DNA from: Raineya sp.
GTDB taxonomy: Bacteria > Bacteroidota > Bacteroidia > Cytophagales > Thermonemataceae
Direction: 5' to 3'
DNA length: 64,000 nt
NCBI GenBank assembly: GCA_025454915.1
Contig: JALONN010000018.1
Location: 1-64,000, forward strand
Shown: positions 33,297 to 42,180 of the stretch, piece by piece
Numbering within the stretch: position 1 is the stretch's first letter
Layout: each line of letters opens with the position of its first letter
The notes under the pieces: generated by a model
The model's database searches: none
What the model was told of the DNA's origin: nothing
What the model saw: the letters and a program-made list of their open reading frames with translations, nothing else
Translations under genes and position numbers: made by a program

Positions 33297-33518
33297 GTTA
33301 TCTAACTTCACTTTAAAGTAGTCATGAAGATAATAATAATGATTTATCTATAGCTTGTAGTGGAGCATCTACAATTTCAACCCTAGATATTAGATATTCA
33401 AAATGCCTTTTTTCTTGGTTGATTTTCTTGATCACTAAGTTTGTGTTTGGTAATATAAAAACCACAAGAGGAGAGGAAATGATACAAGTTAAAAGCTCAC
33501 ACCAGCATTTGGAAAATG

Positions 33519-34430
33519 CTATTTTTCAGGTATTGTTTTTTCAGAAAAAAAGCCTACTTTTTTCATTATAGTTTTAATACTATCCGCTTGATTTTTCGGG
33601 ATGTATCCATTATGATCCCAAGTTAATTTCCACTTTTGTAGTGTTTTATACCAACGATTTCGCCAAGTATATTTTTTTCTAACAGGGTATTTTTTTTGCA
33701 TTTCTTTAAGAATTTTTAAACATACATCCATGTTATTTTCTATAAATCTTCTGTACCAGAAAGTATATATCCATTCCTCATAGCCTATAAATGGCTTGTA
33801 AATCGTTTTATTGCCTATATGGGGTGGAGAAGTTCGTATTATCCACATTGTTTCTTGATGAAGAAGTTTTGAGTTGAAATTATATTTCTTATAGATTGCT
33901 TTAGGTGATTTATTCTTGAATAATGTATCATGAGTAAAAATCAAATCGTCTATTATAAAATCTAAGCCTATCCTATATGCTAAAGATGTATCCACAATTT
34001 GAAAGAAATCTTTTTTATAATGCTCATACACAGATTCTATATGTTTTGAGTCACGAGATATATAAGGCAATAAGTGTATGATATCTAAAGTTTTCTTTGT
34101 CCTAAAATATTCTATTTTTGATAACTCATGTTTAGTATATAATAAAAAATTAGCATACTCATGATACAAATAAGGTCTTCCTTCTTTATTAGGCTCAACG
34201 GAATATTCTCCTTTATCATAACAAATACTATCTAAAAAAATATGCAAAAGAGTTTGTTTCTTTTTACTTGTAATTTGCTCATCTGTTATATGTGTTGTAT
34301 CAAACAAATAAGCCCAATTAAATTTCTGTAAATTTTGATAATTGGCTTGTGTTTGAATAGGGTATTTAGTACACTGAATGATTGAAATAACCAATAAACA
34401 CAATAAAATAAAACTTATGATATATTTCAT
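33519..34430 (-). CDS. Lipoprotein, candidate immunity protein of cassette 2
   Basis: A 303-residue protein with a lipoprotein signal peptide (MKYIISFILLCLLVISIIQC, lipid Cys at about 20). The mature part is rich in aromatic and basic residues (YTWRNRWYKTLQKWK). Its ATG overlaps the stop of the 34427 gene by 4 bp (ATGA), so the two are translated together. The corresponding gene of cassette 1 (35586) is unrelated in sequence but in the same position with the same overlap. By analogy with polymorphic toxin loci it may neutralise its partner in the periplasm. This is inference; no family is recognised. Confidence 0.7.
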   Translation of the reverse strand: MKYIISFILLCLLVISIIQCTKYPIQTQANYQNLQKFNWAYLFDTTHITDEQITSKKKQTLLHIFLDSICYDKGEYSVEPNKEGRPYLYHEYANFLLYTKHELSKIEYFRTKKTLDIIHLLPYISRDSKHIESVYEHYKKDFFQIVDTSLAYRIGLDFIIDDLIFTHDTLFKNKSPKAIYKKYNFNSKLLHQETMWIIRTSPPHIGNKTIYKPFIGYEEWIYTFWYRRFIENNMDVCLKILKEMQKKYPVRKKYTWRNRWYKTLQKWKLTWDHNGYIPKNQADSIKTIMKKVGFFSEKTIPEK

Positions 34431-35443
34431 GATAAACCTAATTGTAAAGAATTTTTTGAAACACTATATAAAATATTGCTGTAACCCTCATGAGTAAAAG
34501 TATAACCGCTTATGCCTGGTAAATTAATATCATTTAAACCTCCTAAAAAAGTTGGGGCTATCACAAATGTTCTTCCGAAATCAGCATCATCTGCAGGATA
34601 TATATAATAAGTTTTCTCATTGAACATAAAATTTGCCAATGATTTTCCTTGGATGAGAGCATAATGCTCAGTTGCTCCATCAAAATCTCCTAAATTGACA
34701 CTTACAAATATACATTTCCCATCATTAAAATAAGAATCATCAAACTCATTATTAGCTAATCTTTGTGTTAAATCCTTTATAGAATTTGTTTTGTTTATGA
34801 TTTCTGTTACGGCCTTTTGATGATATGATTTTACAAATGTATATCCAATATATGAGGGTAGTTTTGTTGCAAAATTAATGGTAATATTATTTAACTTGCT
34901 AATAGCTAAGTTTAAAGATTGTTTTACAACAGATATGCCACTTTGACTTCCTAATCCCAAAGCACCTAATAATGCTTGTGTATTTACATTAGAAGGAAAT
35001 AAAGATTTATCATTTGAAATTGGTAAAACACCACTATTTGCATTTGTTACATTTTGATTATTAATAGTTATTGGTGTCTGACTTTTCTTTTGTGGAGAAA
35101 TATATGAATAAGGATGTGCATCAGGAATAAAAGCATATTCAAATTCTTTCCTTGTCATTTCGATTGGATATAATCCAAGATTTTGAAGAAAATACATAAT
35201 TGTAGTACCATTACACTCCATTCCATAAAAAGGTTGCCCATAATAAAGTGCTTGATAATATCTTTTTATATCTCTCCATCCCATAAAGAATTTTTCTTTA
35301 TAATTCTTTTCTCCACCAGGATCTTGACTTTTTGTTTCTCCTAGTAATTCCTCTTTTATTTTTCCCAACAACTCCTCTTTGGGTTTCCCCAGTAAGTCAT
35401 CCTTCACTTGTTGGAGAGTATTTTTAAAATCTAAAAGTCCCAT
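34427..35443 (-). CDS. Cys-peptidase-like protein with MGLLDF N-terminus, cassette 2
   Basis: A 338-residue protein with no signal peptide. Residues 1-27 (MGLLDFKNTLQQVKDDLLGK, then PKEELLG) are the same as in the 36251 protein, while the rest is only distantly similar. The body has a papain-like order of candidate catalytic residues: Cys77 at a helix start (YGMECNGTTIMYFLQNLGL), His near 265 (GATEHYALIQG) and Asp near 288 (YIYPADDADFGR). An EELLGK unit is repeated after the shared start. It is followed by an overlapping lipoprotein gene. It may be a secreted or delivered peptidase effector whose N-terminus is the sorting tag. Substrate unknown. Confidence 0.72.
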   Translation of the reverse strand: MGLLDFKNTLQQVKDDLLGKPKEELLGKIKEELLGETKSQDPGGEKNYKEKFFMGWRDIKRYYQALYYGQPFYGMECNGTTIMYFLQNLGLYPIEMTRKEFEYAFIPDAHPYSYISPQKKSQTPITINNQNVTNANSGVLPISNDKSLFPSNVNTQALLGALGLGSQSGISVVKQSLNLAISKLNNITINFATKLPSYIGYTFVKSYHQKAVTEIINKTNSIKDLTQRLANNEFDDSYFNDGKCIFVSVNLGDFDGATEHYALIQGKSLANFMFNEKTYYIYPADDADFGRTFVIAPTFLGGLNDINLPGISGYTFTHEGYSNILYSVSKNSLQLGLS

Positions 35444-35448
35444 ATTTT

Positions 35449-35560
35449 ATACGATTTTTGGAGGGTTAAACATCTTTGCATATGCCTCTGCTTTGGCTAC
35501 TGAGTCAGTAATAACACTCAATATTTCCAAAGTTACTCTTGTTGGTATCGGTGTGCTAAA
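35449..35560 (-). pseudogene. Displaced 3' end of the 37250 gene
   Basis: About 110 bp closely match 37256-37365, the last roughly 35 codons of the 543-residue protein, including CCTCTGCTTTGGCTACTG and CACTCAATATTTCCAAAG. The similarity continues across the start of the MGLLDF gene, so a block of about 200 bp (35350-35560) repeats 37165-37365. This is the scar expected if a new MGLLDF-lipoprotein cassette was inserted by recombination behind the 543-residue gene, pushing an older cassette downstream. Confidence 0.8.
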
Positions 35561-35585
35561 AAAATACTTTATCTTATCTTATTAT

Positions 35586-36254
35586 TTACATATGTTTCTT
35601 TTTATTTATTATCTCTTCATCCAATATGATTCTATTTACTTCTCTTATTTTATTTATACTCCGTCTTTTTCTATCTCCATCAATTCTTAGAATAGTGATG
35701 CCTTCATTTTGTGGTAGTTTAGGATTTGGGACTTTAGTCATTGTTCTATTTATAGGCGTTTCAAGTATAAAAACACCATATTTATCAGTCGTATCAGAAA
35801 TAAAAATTCTTCGCCCTTCATTACCTGCTTGTCTATTTTCATATAATAAATATAATTGTCCTACTGTCTTTTTTTTATCCCAAGATTCCATATCAGTAAA
35901 TTCATAGTAAACTCTTGGAATAGAATCTATATCTTTATAAATAACATCTAATATAATATCATCAAATTGAGTGATTTTTAAAGGAATTAAGGTATCCATT
36001 TTTAGCTTATCAGTTATTTTTTTTTGTGAGAAAGGAGACTTTATTTTTTTTAAAAAATCCTCATTTTCATATATACACAAATTGAACAAATAATTGTTTT
36101 CATGAATATATGAAGAGTACAAACCTGAAGCCCCAGGGTCACAATCAACCACATAATTCGCACTATCAACTACTATTCGACTTTTTTCAGTGTCTTTTTT
36201 CACAGTATTACAACTTATAAAAAAAAGTACTACGAAGTACATATAGTTTTTCAT
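35586..36254 (-). CDS. Lipoprotein, candidate immunity protein of cassette 1
   Basis: A 222-residue protein with a short lipoprotein signal (MKNYMYFVVLFFISC, lipid Cys at 15). The mature domain is mixed, with Cys pairs (VVDCDPGA, NLCIYE) and a beta-rich centre. It overlaps the end of the 36251 gene by 4 bp. It does not resemble the cassette 2 lipoprotein. The sequence diversity combined with conserved position is what immunity genes of polymorphic systems show. Not recognised as a known family. Confidence 0.68.
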   Translation of the reverse strand: MKNYMYFVVLFFISCNTVKKDTEKSRIVVDSANYVVDCDPGASGLYSSYIHENNYLFNLCIYENEDFLKKIKSPFSQKKITDKLKMDTLIPLKITQFDDIILDVIYKDIDSIPRVYYEFTDMESWDKKKTVGQLYLLYENRQAGNEGRRIFISDTTDKYGVFILETPINRTMTKVPNPKLPQNEGITILRIDGDRKRRSINKIREVNRIILDEEIINKKKHM

Positions 36255-37246
36255 AAACCTATGGCACAGTTTGGATAAATGAGATAACCTATTTTTTTAA
36301 TCTTACTTGCCATTTCTGATAGATTAGCTATAGAGTTTGTTGGCACGAAAATTTGTTTTCTTCCTGACAAAGGATCATCAGCAGGATAAACCCAAAAATC
36401 GGTATCTTCAAACCGTTGAGCAGATGGAGCATCTACTATTATACAGTAATGTCCAGGTAAGGGGGGATAATGAGCAAGTCCAACAAAAATTACAAAACCT
36501 TGAATGAAGTAATTCTCATTAAAAACACCTTGTGATAAGTCTTGATATACATTTTTAATTAAAATTTCAGATTGTAAAAATAACTCTCTCAAAAGTGGGC
36601 TATGATACTTTTGTAGTGGTTCGTAACCATTTTTGAAAGATAAATCATAAAAAGCTTTCATAATATCAAATAGCATTTTATGTGAAGAAGTGTAATGTGG
36701 AAATATAGCCCCACTACTTCCTCTAAGAAAACTTTCAGAACCATTAGGAAAAGCTCTTGCAAATATATCAAATTCAATAGGCTTGAAAAAATCATTATTT
36801 ATTTTTATATCACTTTTGCCTTTTGAAGATGTATTTGGATTGTAAGCAGGATCTTTTAGGTCTGTACTACTTTTAGGTTTAACCTCTTTTGATGGATTCA
36901 TTACTGTAAATAAATACTCAAATTGTTTTCTTGTTATATTGGGAGGTATTAGCCCAAAACTTTGTAAAAAATACATTGTACAACAAGCATTACAATCCAT
37001 GCCATACACAAAAGGAGCATCTTTACTTATTACAGGATCATAAAAAAGAGCTTGACGGTATCTTTTTAGTTTATTTTTTCCATTAGATATAAAAAAGTTC
37101 TCAACATCAAATTCAATCAAGCTATTATTTTCTGCGTTCTCTTGATTTAATATTTTTTCCTTATTTCCCAACAGTTCCTCTTTGGGTTTCCCCAACAAGT
37201 CATCTTTGACTTGTTGGAGAGTGTTTTTAAAATCTAAAAGTCCCAT
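36251..37246 (-). CDS. Cys-peptidase-like protein with MGLLDF N-terminus, cassette 1
   Basis: A 331-residue protein with no signal peptide. It shares residues 1-27 with the 34427 protein. The candidate catalytic set is Cys85 (VYGMDCNACCTMYFLQSFGL), His near 270 (LPGHYCIIVDA) and Asp near 290 (WVYPADDPLSGR). Both proteins also share ITRKQFEYLF/MTRKEFEYAF after the Cys helix, so they are one family. It begins 3 bp after the stop of the 543-residue gene, so all are in one operon. Peptidase or transglutaminase-like activity is an inference from motif order. Confidence 0.72.
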   Translation of the reverse strand: MGLLDFKNTLQQVKDDLLGKPKEELLGNKEKILNQENAENNSLIEFDVENFFISNGKNKLKRYRQALFYDPVISKDAPFVYGMDCNACCTMYFLQSFGLIPPNITRKQFEYLFTVMNPSKEVKPKSSTDLKDPAYNPNTSSKGKSDIKINNDFFKPIEFDIFARAFPNGSESFLRGSSGAIFPHYTSSHKMLFDIMKAFYDLSFKNGYEPLQKYHSPLLRELFLQSEILIKNVYQDLSQGVFNENYFIQGFVIFVGLAHYPPLPGHYCIIVDAPSAQRFEDTDFWVYPADDPLSGRKQIFVPTNSIANLSEMASKIKKIGYLIYPNCAIGL

Positions 37247-37249
37247 AGT

Positions 37250-38881
37250 TTATACAGTTTTTGGTGGGTTGAACATTTTAGCATAAGCCTCTGCTTTGGC
37301 TACTGGGTCTGTGATACCACTCAATATTTCCAAGGCTACCCTTGTTTTTTCATTCTCTAATGCCATTTTATTAGCATCTGCATCTTGTATTTTCGCTGAG
37401 AAACAATCCAAAGCAACTCCATGCCCCAAGAAGCAATCTGCAACCAAACTATCTGTACGAAGAGTAAACTTCTCCACACTTTGTATAATACCTGGTACTT
37501 TCAAAACCATATTGGTTTCGGGTGTCGAGGGTGATGTATTATAGGTATCCTCCAAATTTGCTACTTTGGTATAATAGCTAATATCATTACTACTGAAATT
37601 AACTTTCTCTACTTTTTCCAAAAAAGCTTGTTCACCAGTAGTATAACTTCTTACACTTTGATATTCAAACAATATTGCATTGCGAGCATTTACAATGGCA
37701 CTGTTCTCTGTTGGCAAAGGCTTGTTTGGAGATGTTTCATTTTCATCATCTTTTAATTTAATATATTTCACAAGCAAACTATCTAATTCTTCAATAGGCA
37801 CAATATCATCAAATTCGGGATGTCCATTGGTAAACCCAACCTTGATATTATCCAAATACGTAATGGTAATGTATTCTTGTAAAAGTTGTCTAAATACTAC
37901 GTTCAAAGTACAACTTTGGTTTACATTTTTGAGTACTCTTGTAATGGTTTCTTCTTCTCCTTCTTTGGCAGTGGTAGAGCTACTGGTGTTTACAGTTACA
38001 TTTCGGCTACTATTAGAGTTCTCTACACTTTTTTCAAGGGCTTTGTTAAGACTTTTGGTATTGGCTTGCCTCACACTTTGGCTACTTTTGGAAGCACTTC
38101 CTCCTGCACTCAGTCCTATTTTTGGGAAACTAAGTCCCACATTTGCACTTTTGGTTTTGTTGGTAGTATTTTGCATGGAGGTACTATTCTCTGTTTCAAG
38201 AAGTTTTTCCATTTCTTCAGCACTGCTTTTCGAGAAACTATCCACCACATTATCCGAACGGCTTTGGGTAGAACTTTCTTCTCTGTAAGTTTTCACAGCG
38301 ATAGTAGTTTCCTCACCAGGGAGCATTGTAAAGGTTTTAAGCGTTTTACCAGCTCCATAATTTCCCAAAAATGAAACCGTTTTATACTCCTCAATCACAT
38401 AAAAACGAGGTTCTGGGGTTGTTGGGCGTTTGATAAGGCTAATTACTTGATTAAATCCTCCAAAAGAATCGTTGAGAAGCAAGGCATTTCCCTGTTTAAT
38501 TTTTCGAGCCAAAAAGTTGAGTTTGGGAGTGTTTCCTGCAAGTTGTTCTAATAACTCATGTTTGGGTTTTACACCAAAACCTGATTGTAAAAACTGTGAA
38601 GAGGAATTTCCATAGTTGAGTTCATCTAAGATAGTATTCTTGATGGTGTCATCAGTGGTAGATGTTGGATTTGCAAGTAGTGCTTCTAACCAAGCTGGTA
38701 TTTGGTTGGCTATAGAGTTAAAAATAACATTGTGTAAATACAATGGAAAAACACCATACGAAGTAAAACTGCTTTTTTGAGGTAGGTTGTAATCCAAAAC
38801 AGGAGCATTGCCTGTTCCCAGTTCAATAAATGCTGTGCCTTCTGTAAGACATTGAGGAGGTAATTGCTGATTTGTGGGCAT
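37250..38881 (-). CDS. 543-residue protein heading the cassette operon
   Basis: No signal peptide. The N-terminal 150 residues are mixed alpha/beta. A beta-rich core follows (about 155-200, VIEEYKTVSFLGNYGAGKTL, then LPGEETTIAVKTYREES), then a long Ser/Thr/Asn-rich helical insertion with Ala and Lys (about 205-310), then a strand-rich region (VLKNVNQSCTLNVVFRQLLQ; ITYLDNIKVGFTNG). The GAGKT is not a convincing P-loop. The tail ends DPVAKAEAYAKMFNPPKTV. It may be a carrier or structural protein for the cassette effectors, since its 3' end is the point where cassettes were exchanged. It is controlled by the third copy of the composite regulatory region. Confidence 0.75.
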   Translation of the reverse strand: MPTNQQLPPQCLTEGTAFIELGTGNAPVLDYNLPQKSSFTSYGVFPLYLHNVIFNSIANQIPAWLEALLANPTSTTDDTIKNTILDELNYGNSSSQFLQSGFGVKPKHELLEQLAGNTPKLNFLARKIKQGNALLLNDSFGGFNQVISLIKRPTTPEPRFYVIEEYKTVSFLGNYGAGKTLKTFTMLPGEETTIAVKTYREESSTQSRSDNVVDSFSKSSAEEMEKLLETENSTSMQNTTNKTKSANVGLSFPKIGLSAGGSASKSSQSVRQANTKSLNKALEKSVENSNSSRNVTVNTSSSTTAKEGEEETITRVLKNVNQSCTLNVVFRQLLQEYITITYLDNIKVGFTNGHPEFDDIVPIEELDSLLVKYIKLKDDENETSPNKPLPTENSAIVNARNAILFEYQSVRSYTTGEQAFLEKVEKVNFSSNDISYYTKVANLEDTYNTSPSTPETNMVLKVPGIIQSVEKFTLRTDSLVADCFLGHGVALDCFSAKIQDADANKMALENEKTRVALEILSGITDPVAKAEAYAKMFNPPKTV

Positions 38882-38950
38882 GGGAGTTTTCTTGTTTTTG
38901 TGGAATGATTTTAGTTAAAAAATAACTTTAAAATGGTGTTATTTATTTGC

Positions 38951-39144
38951 CAATCTAAACAATAAAAAACTCCTACACATCAGGGAATCCCTGATTTTGC
39001 AGTGATGTAATAAAATAATTTTTGAGAAAGATTTTTAAGAACCAATCCTTATTTTGATAAAAATCAAAGATGTTTTATATCAAAATTATGATGTAATATT
39101 TTTACAAAAATAACATTAAATTAATAAATTAAATGTTATAACAT
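38951..39144 (-). promoter_or_regulatory. Composite regulatory region, copy 3 (minus strand)
   Basis: In minus-strand order: ATGTTATAACAT (39133-39144), TGTAAAAATATTACA (39092-39106), and ATCAGGGATTCCCTGAT (38979-38995) within a roughly 70-bp block (38951-39020). That block matches 9741-9812 through GTTTTTTATTGTTTAG. It precedes the 38881-33519 operon. Order and spacing agree with the copies at 9615 and 13169. Confidence 0.78.
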
Positions 39145-39220
39145 CTAAAAGAAGCACTTATTACAAAAATGAAATTTAAATTTTTTTATTGGATGGAGAT
39201 ATTTTAAATTCAAAATAGAT

Positions 39221-39254
39221 AAAATAAAACCCACTAAAATGTGGGTTTTATTTT
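39221..39254. terminator. Intrinsic terminator
   Basis: AAAATAAAACCCAC-TAAAAT-GTGGGTTTTATTTT, downstream of the T9SS protein gene (minus strand). Confidence 0.85.
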
Positions 39255-39264
39255 ACATTCATGA

Positions 39265-41379
39265 TTATTCTTTAGAAAACCTTTTTGTAATTATTTTTCC
39301 GTCTTCAGCTTTTAACTGAAAAATATATAATCCTTTCTCCCACAAATCAACAGGCAATTCTAGGGATAAAATACCTTTCGGATATGCTTGTTTAAAAATA
39401 AGTTTTCCATAAGTATTTGTGACAATGATTTCACGAAGTGCTATTTCACTTGAAATATTGGTTTGCATTTTACCTGGATTGGGATAGATATTAATAATAT
39501 TTTCTACTTCTTTTTTAACAGGATCCTCTATAGGATATGTTTGAGGACATTTTATGGTGAACACTTTTTGTATATAACAATAAGAAGTTGCATTATATAA
39601 ATTTACTACTGATACTGTGTATTCACCTTCTGGTAAATATACAATAGTTTGATTATCTAAAGCTGGAAGTGGACCGTTTATGTTATCTGACCAAGCAATT
39701 TGATAACCAACTGGGTAACTATTTAATAAAGATACTTTTGCCAATCCATTACAAGCCTCAAAAGCCTTGAAAGAAACAATAGGAGTTTGAGGAGTACATG
39801 CAATTTGAAATGTATTTGATAAGAACGTGTGTGTAAAGGTAGGAGTGGTACCTATAGAAGAATATGGAGAACATAGACTAGTTGCATCAATTTGAATATG
39901 ATATGAGCCACTTCCACAAGTAATTTGACTCAAACTAGATAATTGAATATAATCATTGGTTAAACCAGTTTGACTATATATTTCTATCCCATTCTTAAAT
40001 AGAATTAAACGATAGCTTTCTATATCATTAGGAATCTGAATATTTAGATATTGCTGACATACTGTTCCTGTTAAGTGACTCAAATCTACTTGATTTGAAA
40101 TCATCTGTGGGCTAGTTTCTTCTCCATCTATTTGATCAGGAAGGCTATAAATATCACTATCACTTGGTTGTGAATAATATCTAACCTTCGTTTGATTAAA
40201 TGGAAAATATGAATTTACAGCATAACTTTTTACTTGTTTATTTTGCAGATTTAACTCCATTAGGTAATCAGCTGAAGCTGCATATAGATGAGGAACGCCA
40301 TTTTTATAAGCAGATTCAAGATGAGATCTAAAGAAGTTTTCTGTACCATTCACAAAAGAATATTTTGCTTGTTGAAAATTATAAGCAAAGACTCCCGCAA
40401 AATTAATATTTGTAATTTTACGACCTACAAATAAATCTTTGCCATCAGGAGAAAACTCAATTCCTGCAAGTTTAGAATTTGTTCCACCTCTTACAATTTG
40501 GCTTGAAACTAAATTACCGTTATGATTTAAGTTGAGAATATAAATATCTGAATGTCTTTTATCTGTCCAAGCTAATTTTGTTCCATCATAGGAGAGTTCT
40601 AGCTCAATAGGATCTATTACTGATTCAGCTGTATAAATAACTTCATAATTAGTATGAAGAAGAGCATCTTGATTTAATTTATCATATCTAATAGTTGCTT
40701 TTCTAATTTCTTTTCCATGTGTGAAATATAAATATCTTAAACGATATGGATCAATAGTTCTATTATAAGTACTTTCATTATATCTAACCCTTGTAGTTGC
40801 CATTTCATGTTTATAAAAACCTTCTTCAAAAGAAACCCCGCCTGGTACATAATAGGATGAAGATAAACTCCCACTAATTTGTGAAATAGTAACAATATTA
40901 AACATAAGCATACTATAAACACTTGTGCCTTGTGGATTGTAATATTGTAAATCATAAACTATTAAAAATTGACGATTATTATTGCATACATAAGGTATAA
41001 TGTTTAATTCTCTGCCCAAGTGAACAGAATAATAAGGATCATTAAGTGGTATACTACCAATTAAAGTTGGTGTTCCATTTGAAACGTGAATTACATCTAA
41101 TTGATTAAGAGGTTGATTGTAGGCAGTATAAAAATATAACTGATCATTTAGTCTATAACCATTAGAAGTTTCAGCAAAATAGCCATAACCTGTCCCAGTT
41201 TGAATGGGATAAGTTTGAGGAAGATAACTGACGGTGGGGGCATTTGGTGTTGAAAAATCAACAGTTGATTCATTTAAAAACCATTGCTTTTGTTGTAAAT
41301 TTACATTTTGTGCTTGTAGAGTTAAAGTAAACCCTGTTAGTAAAAATAGCCATAGTGTTAGTTTCAAAATTTGTTTCAT
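39265..41379 (-). CDS. T9SS-sorted secreted protein with beta-propeller-like repeats
   Basis: A 704-residue protein. It has a signal peptide (1-23, LTLWLFLLTGFTLTLQAQ). The body (about 30-400) carries WD40/PD40-like strand repeats (IELELSYDGTKLAWTDKRHS; IEFSPDGKDLFVGRK). Cys-containing Ig-like segments follow (about 425-610). A type A T9SS C-terminal domain ends the protein (about 630-704: IYPNPGKMQTN, then GLYIFQLKAEDGKIITKRFS). Such proteins are exported across the outer membrane by the gliding-linked type IX system and released or anchored. It is the only intact T9SS cargo in this window. The region upstream (41380-41560) holds no further gene. Confidence 0.9.
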   Translation of the reverse strand: MKQILKLTLWLFLLTGFTLTLQAQNVNLQQKQWFLNESTVDFSTPNAPTVSYLPQTYPIQTGTGYGYFAETSNGYRLNDQLYFYTAYNQPLNQLDVIHVSNGTPTLIGSIPLNDPYYSVHLGRELNIIPYVCNNNRQFLIVYDLQYYNPQGTSVYSMLMFNIVTISQISGSLSSSYYVPGGVSFEEGFYKHEMATTRVRYNESTYNRTIDPYRLRYLYFTHGKEIRKATIRYDKLNQDALLHTNYEVIYTAESVIDPIELELSYDGTKLAWTDKRHSDIYILNLNHNGNLVSSQIVRGGTNSKLAGIEFSPDGKDLFVGRKITNINFAGVFAYNFQQAKYSFVNGTENFFRSHLESAYKNGVPHLYAASADYLMELNLQNKQVKSYAVNSYFPFNQTKVRYYSQPSDSDIYSLPDQIDGEETSPQMISNQVDLSHLTGTVCQQYLNIQIPNDIESYRLILFKNGIEIYSQTGLTNDYIQLSSLSQITCGSGSYHIQIDATSLCSPYSSIGTTPTFTHTFLSNTFQIACTPQTPIVSFKAFEACNGLAKVSLLNSYPVGYQIAWSDNINGPLPALDNQTIVYLPEGEYTVSVVNLYNATSYCYIQKVFTIKCPQTYPIEDPVKKEVENIINIYPNPGKMQTNISSEIALREIIVTNTYGKLIFKQAYPKGILSLELPVDLWEKGLYIFQLKAEDGKIITKRFSKE

Positions 41380-41560
41380 ACAATTTATTGTTTGAGTTTA
41401 AAATGAGCTCAAAACTATTTTAAAATAATTTTTTTATACTCTTAGAATTTATCAATCACACTTGTTTTTTTATGAAACACTTATATCCTTTTATTATCTC
41501 TACTTTTCACAAATTATAATGTGATTTTTTTTTGCATAAAAAAGTATTTTTATATTTTAA

Positions 41561-41601
41561 ATATAATTTATTTTTATTATATTTGTATTAGATAGTTCAA
41601 T
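41561..41601 (+). promoter_or_regulatory. Dispersed promoter-like repeat, copy 7
   Basis: A full-length match with TATATTTGTATTAGATAG and TTCAAT. It ends 18 bp before the ATG of the 41-residue gene. Confidence 0.7.
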
Positions 41602-41619
41602 ATTCTAAACATTACTTTT

Positions 41620-41745
41620 ATGAAAGCAATTCTTGTAAAATTTAGTTCTGACAGAAAAGTTGGAAACATCATGTATGTGATTAGTTATGGAATTACTATC
41701 ACTACATTTGTGTACTCTGTACTCAAATATGCCAATGCTGTATAA
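41620..41745 (+). CDS. Small membrane-associated protein (41 aa)
   Basis: A 41-residue protein: basic N-terminus (MKAILVKFSSDRKVG) followed by a moderately hydrophobic helix (IMYVISYGITITTFVYSVL). It is supported by a full promoter repeat directly upstream and a perfect hairpin terminator overlapping the stop, so it is very probably a real short transcription unit. Function unknown; single-pass small membrane proteins often act as regulators or type I toxins. Confidence 0.6.
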   Translation: MKAILVKFSSDRKVGNIMYVISYGITITTFVYSVLKYANAV

Positions 41746-41765
41746 AGGGGATATTCCCCTTTATA
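41741..41765 (+). terminator. Intrinsic terminator overlapping stop codon
   Basis: TATAAAGGGG-ATATT-CCCCTTTATA, perfect 10-bp stem; the T-run is weak (CCTTTTC). Confidence 0.7.
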
Positions 41766-41875
41766 CCTTTTCTTAAAAAAGCTTTTTAATGACTGACAAA
41801 ATACCTTAAAACAATGTAGAGTTATAGAAAAATAGAAACAAGCCTATTATTAGGTTTGGTAAACTTAATTAATTT

Positions 41876-42029
41876 ATGAGAAAGCTAATGAGTAACTGGA
41901 AAAGTGATTTGGTAGGTATTATGGGTATCATCCATCTGGCTGATAAGTTTAGCTGTAGAGAATATTTATGGAATTATTTCTTATTCTATGGCGATGCTTC
42001 TATTGGCTAGAAAATATATCAATACCTAA
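41876..42029 (+). pseudogene. Small membrane protein with one frameshift
   Basis: From ATG 41876 the frame leaves its hydrophobic path after VGIMG. Removing one G from GGG at about 41922 gives a 50-residue protein with the segment VSSIWLISLAVENIYG, then IISYSMAMLLLARKYINT, two membrane helices. Both halves are plausible coding sequence, so this is a broken or misassembled gene rather than chance. Remaining sequence up to 42156 holds nothing recognised. Confidence 0.45.
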
Positions 42030-42156
42030 TAAATATAAAGTACTTATAAGCATCAGGAATATAAAAAACAAGAAAAGAGACAAACAAAGGAGTATACTAC
42101 TGAGAATGTATCTCATAAAGTTGAAAAATACAGTCTTTTTTCCGAAGTTGCATAAA

Positions 42157-42180
42157 TCTAACCCTTGAACTTATTATTTT
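42157..42180 (+). promoter_or_regulatory. TCTAACCC leader before the 42181 gene
   Basis: TCTAACCCTTGAACTTATTA, then TTTT and ATG. A TTG box lies 6 nt upstream. Confidence 0.6.

Noticed and set aside
33297..33518. Open frame of about 80 codons between ssb and the cassette operon
   Set aside because: It has no start codon near its 5' end and no leader or promoter motif; the translation is not convincingly protein-like.
37680..38374. Plus-strand open frames opposite the 37250 gene
   Set aside because: They are antisense shadows of a Ser/Thr-rich coding region, giving Leu/Phe/Ser-rich nonsense proteins.
38150..38400. GAGKT in the 543-residue protein as a Walker A motif
   Set aside because: There is no preceding hydrophobic beta-strand/GxxxxGK pattern and no Walker B; treated as chance.
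40793..40800. TCTAACCC inside the T9SS protein gene
   Set aside because: It is on the opposite strand to the gene, within coding sequence, with no ATG at the expected distance; chance occurrence.
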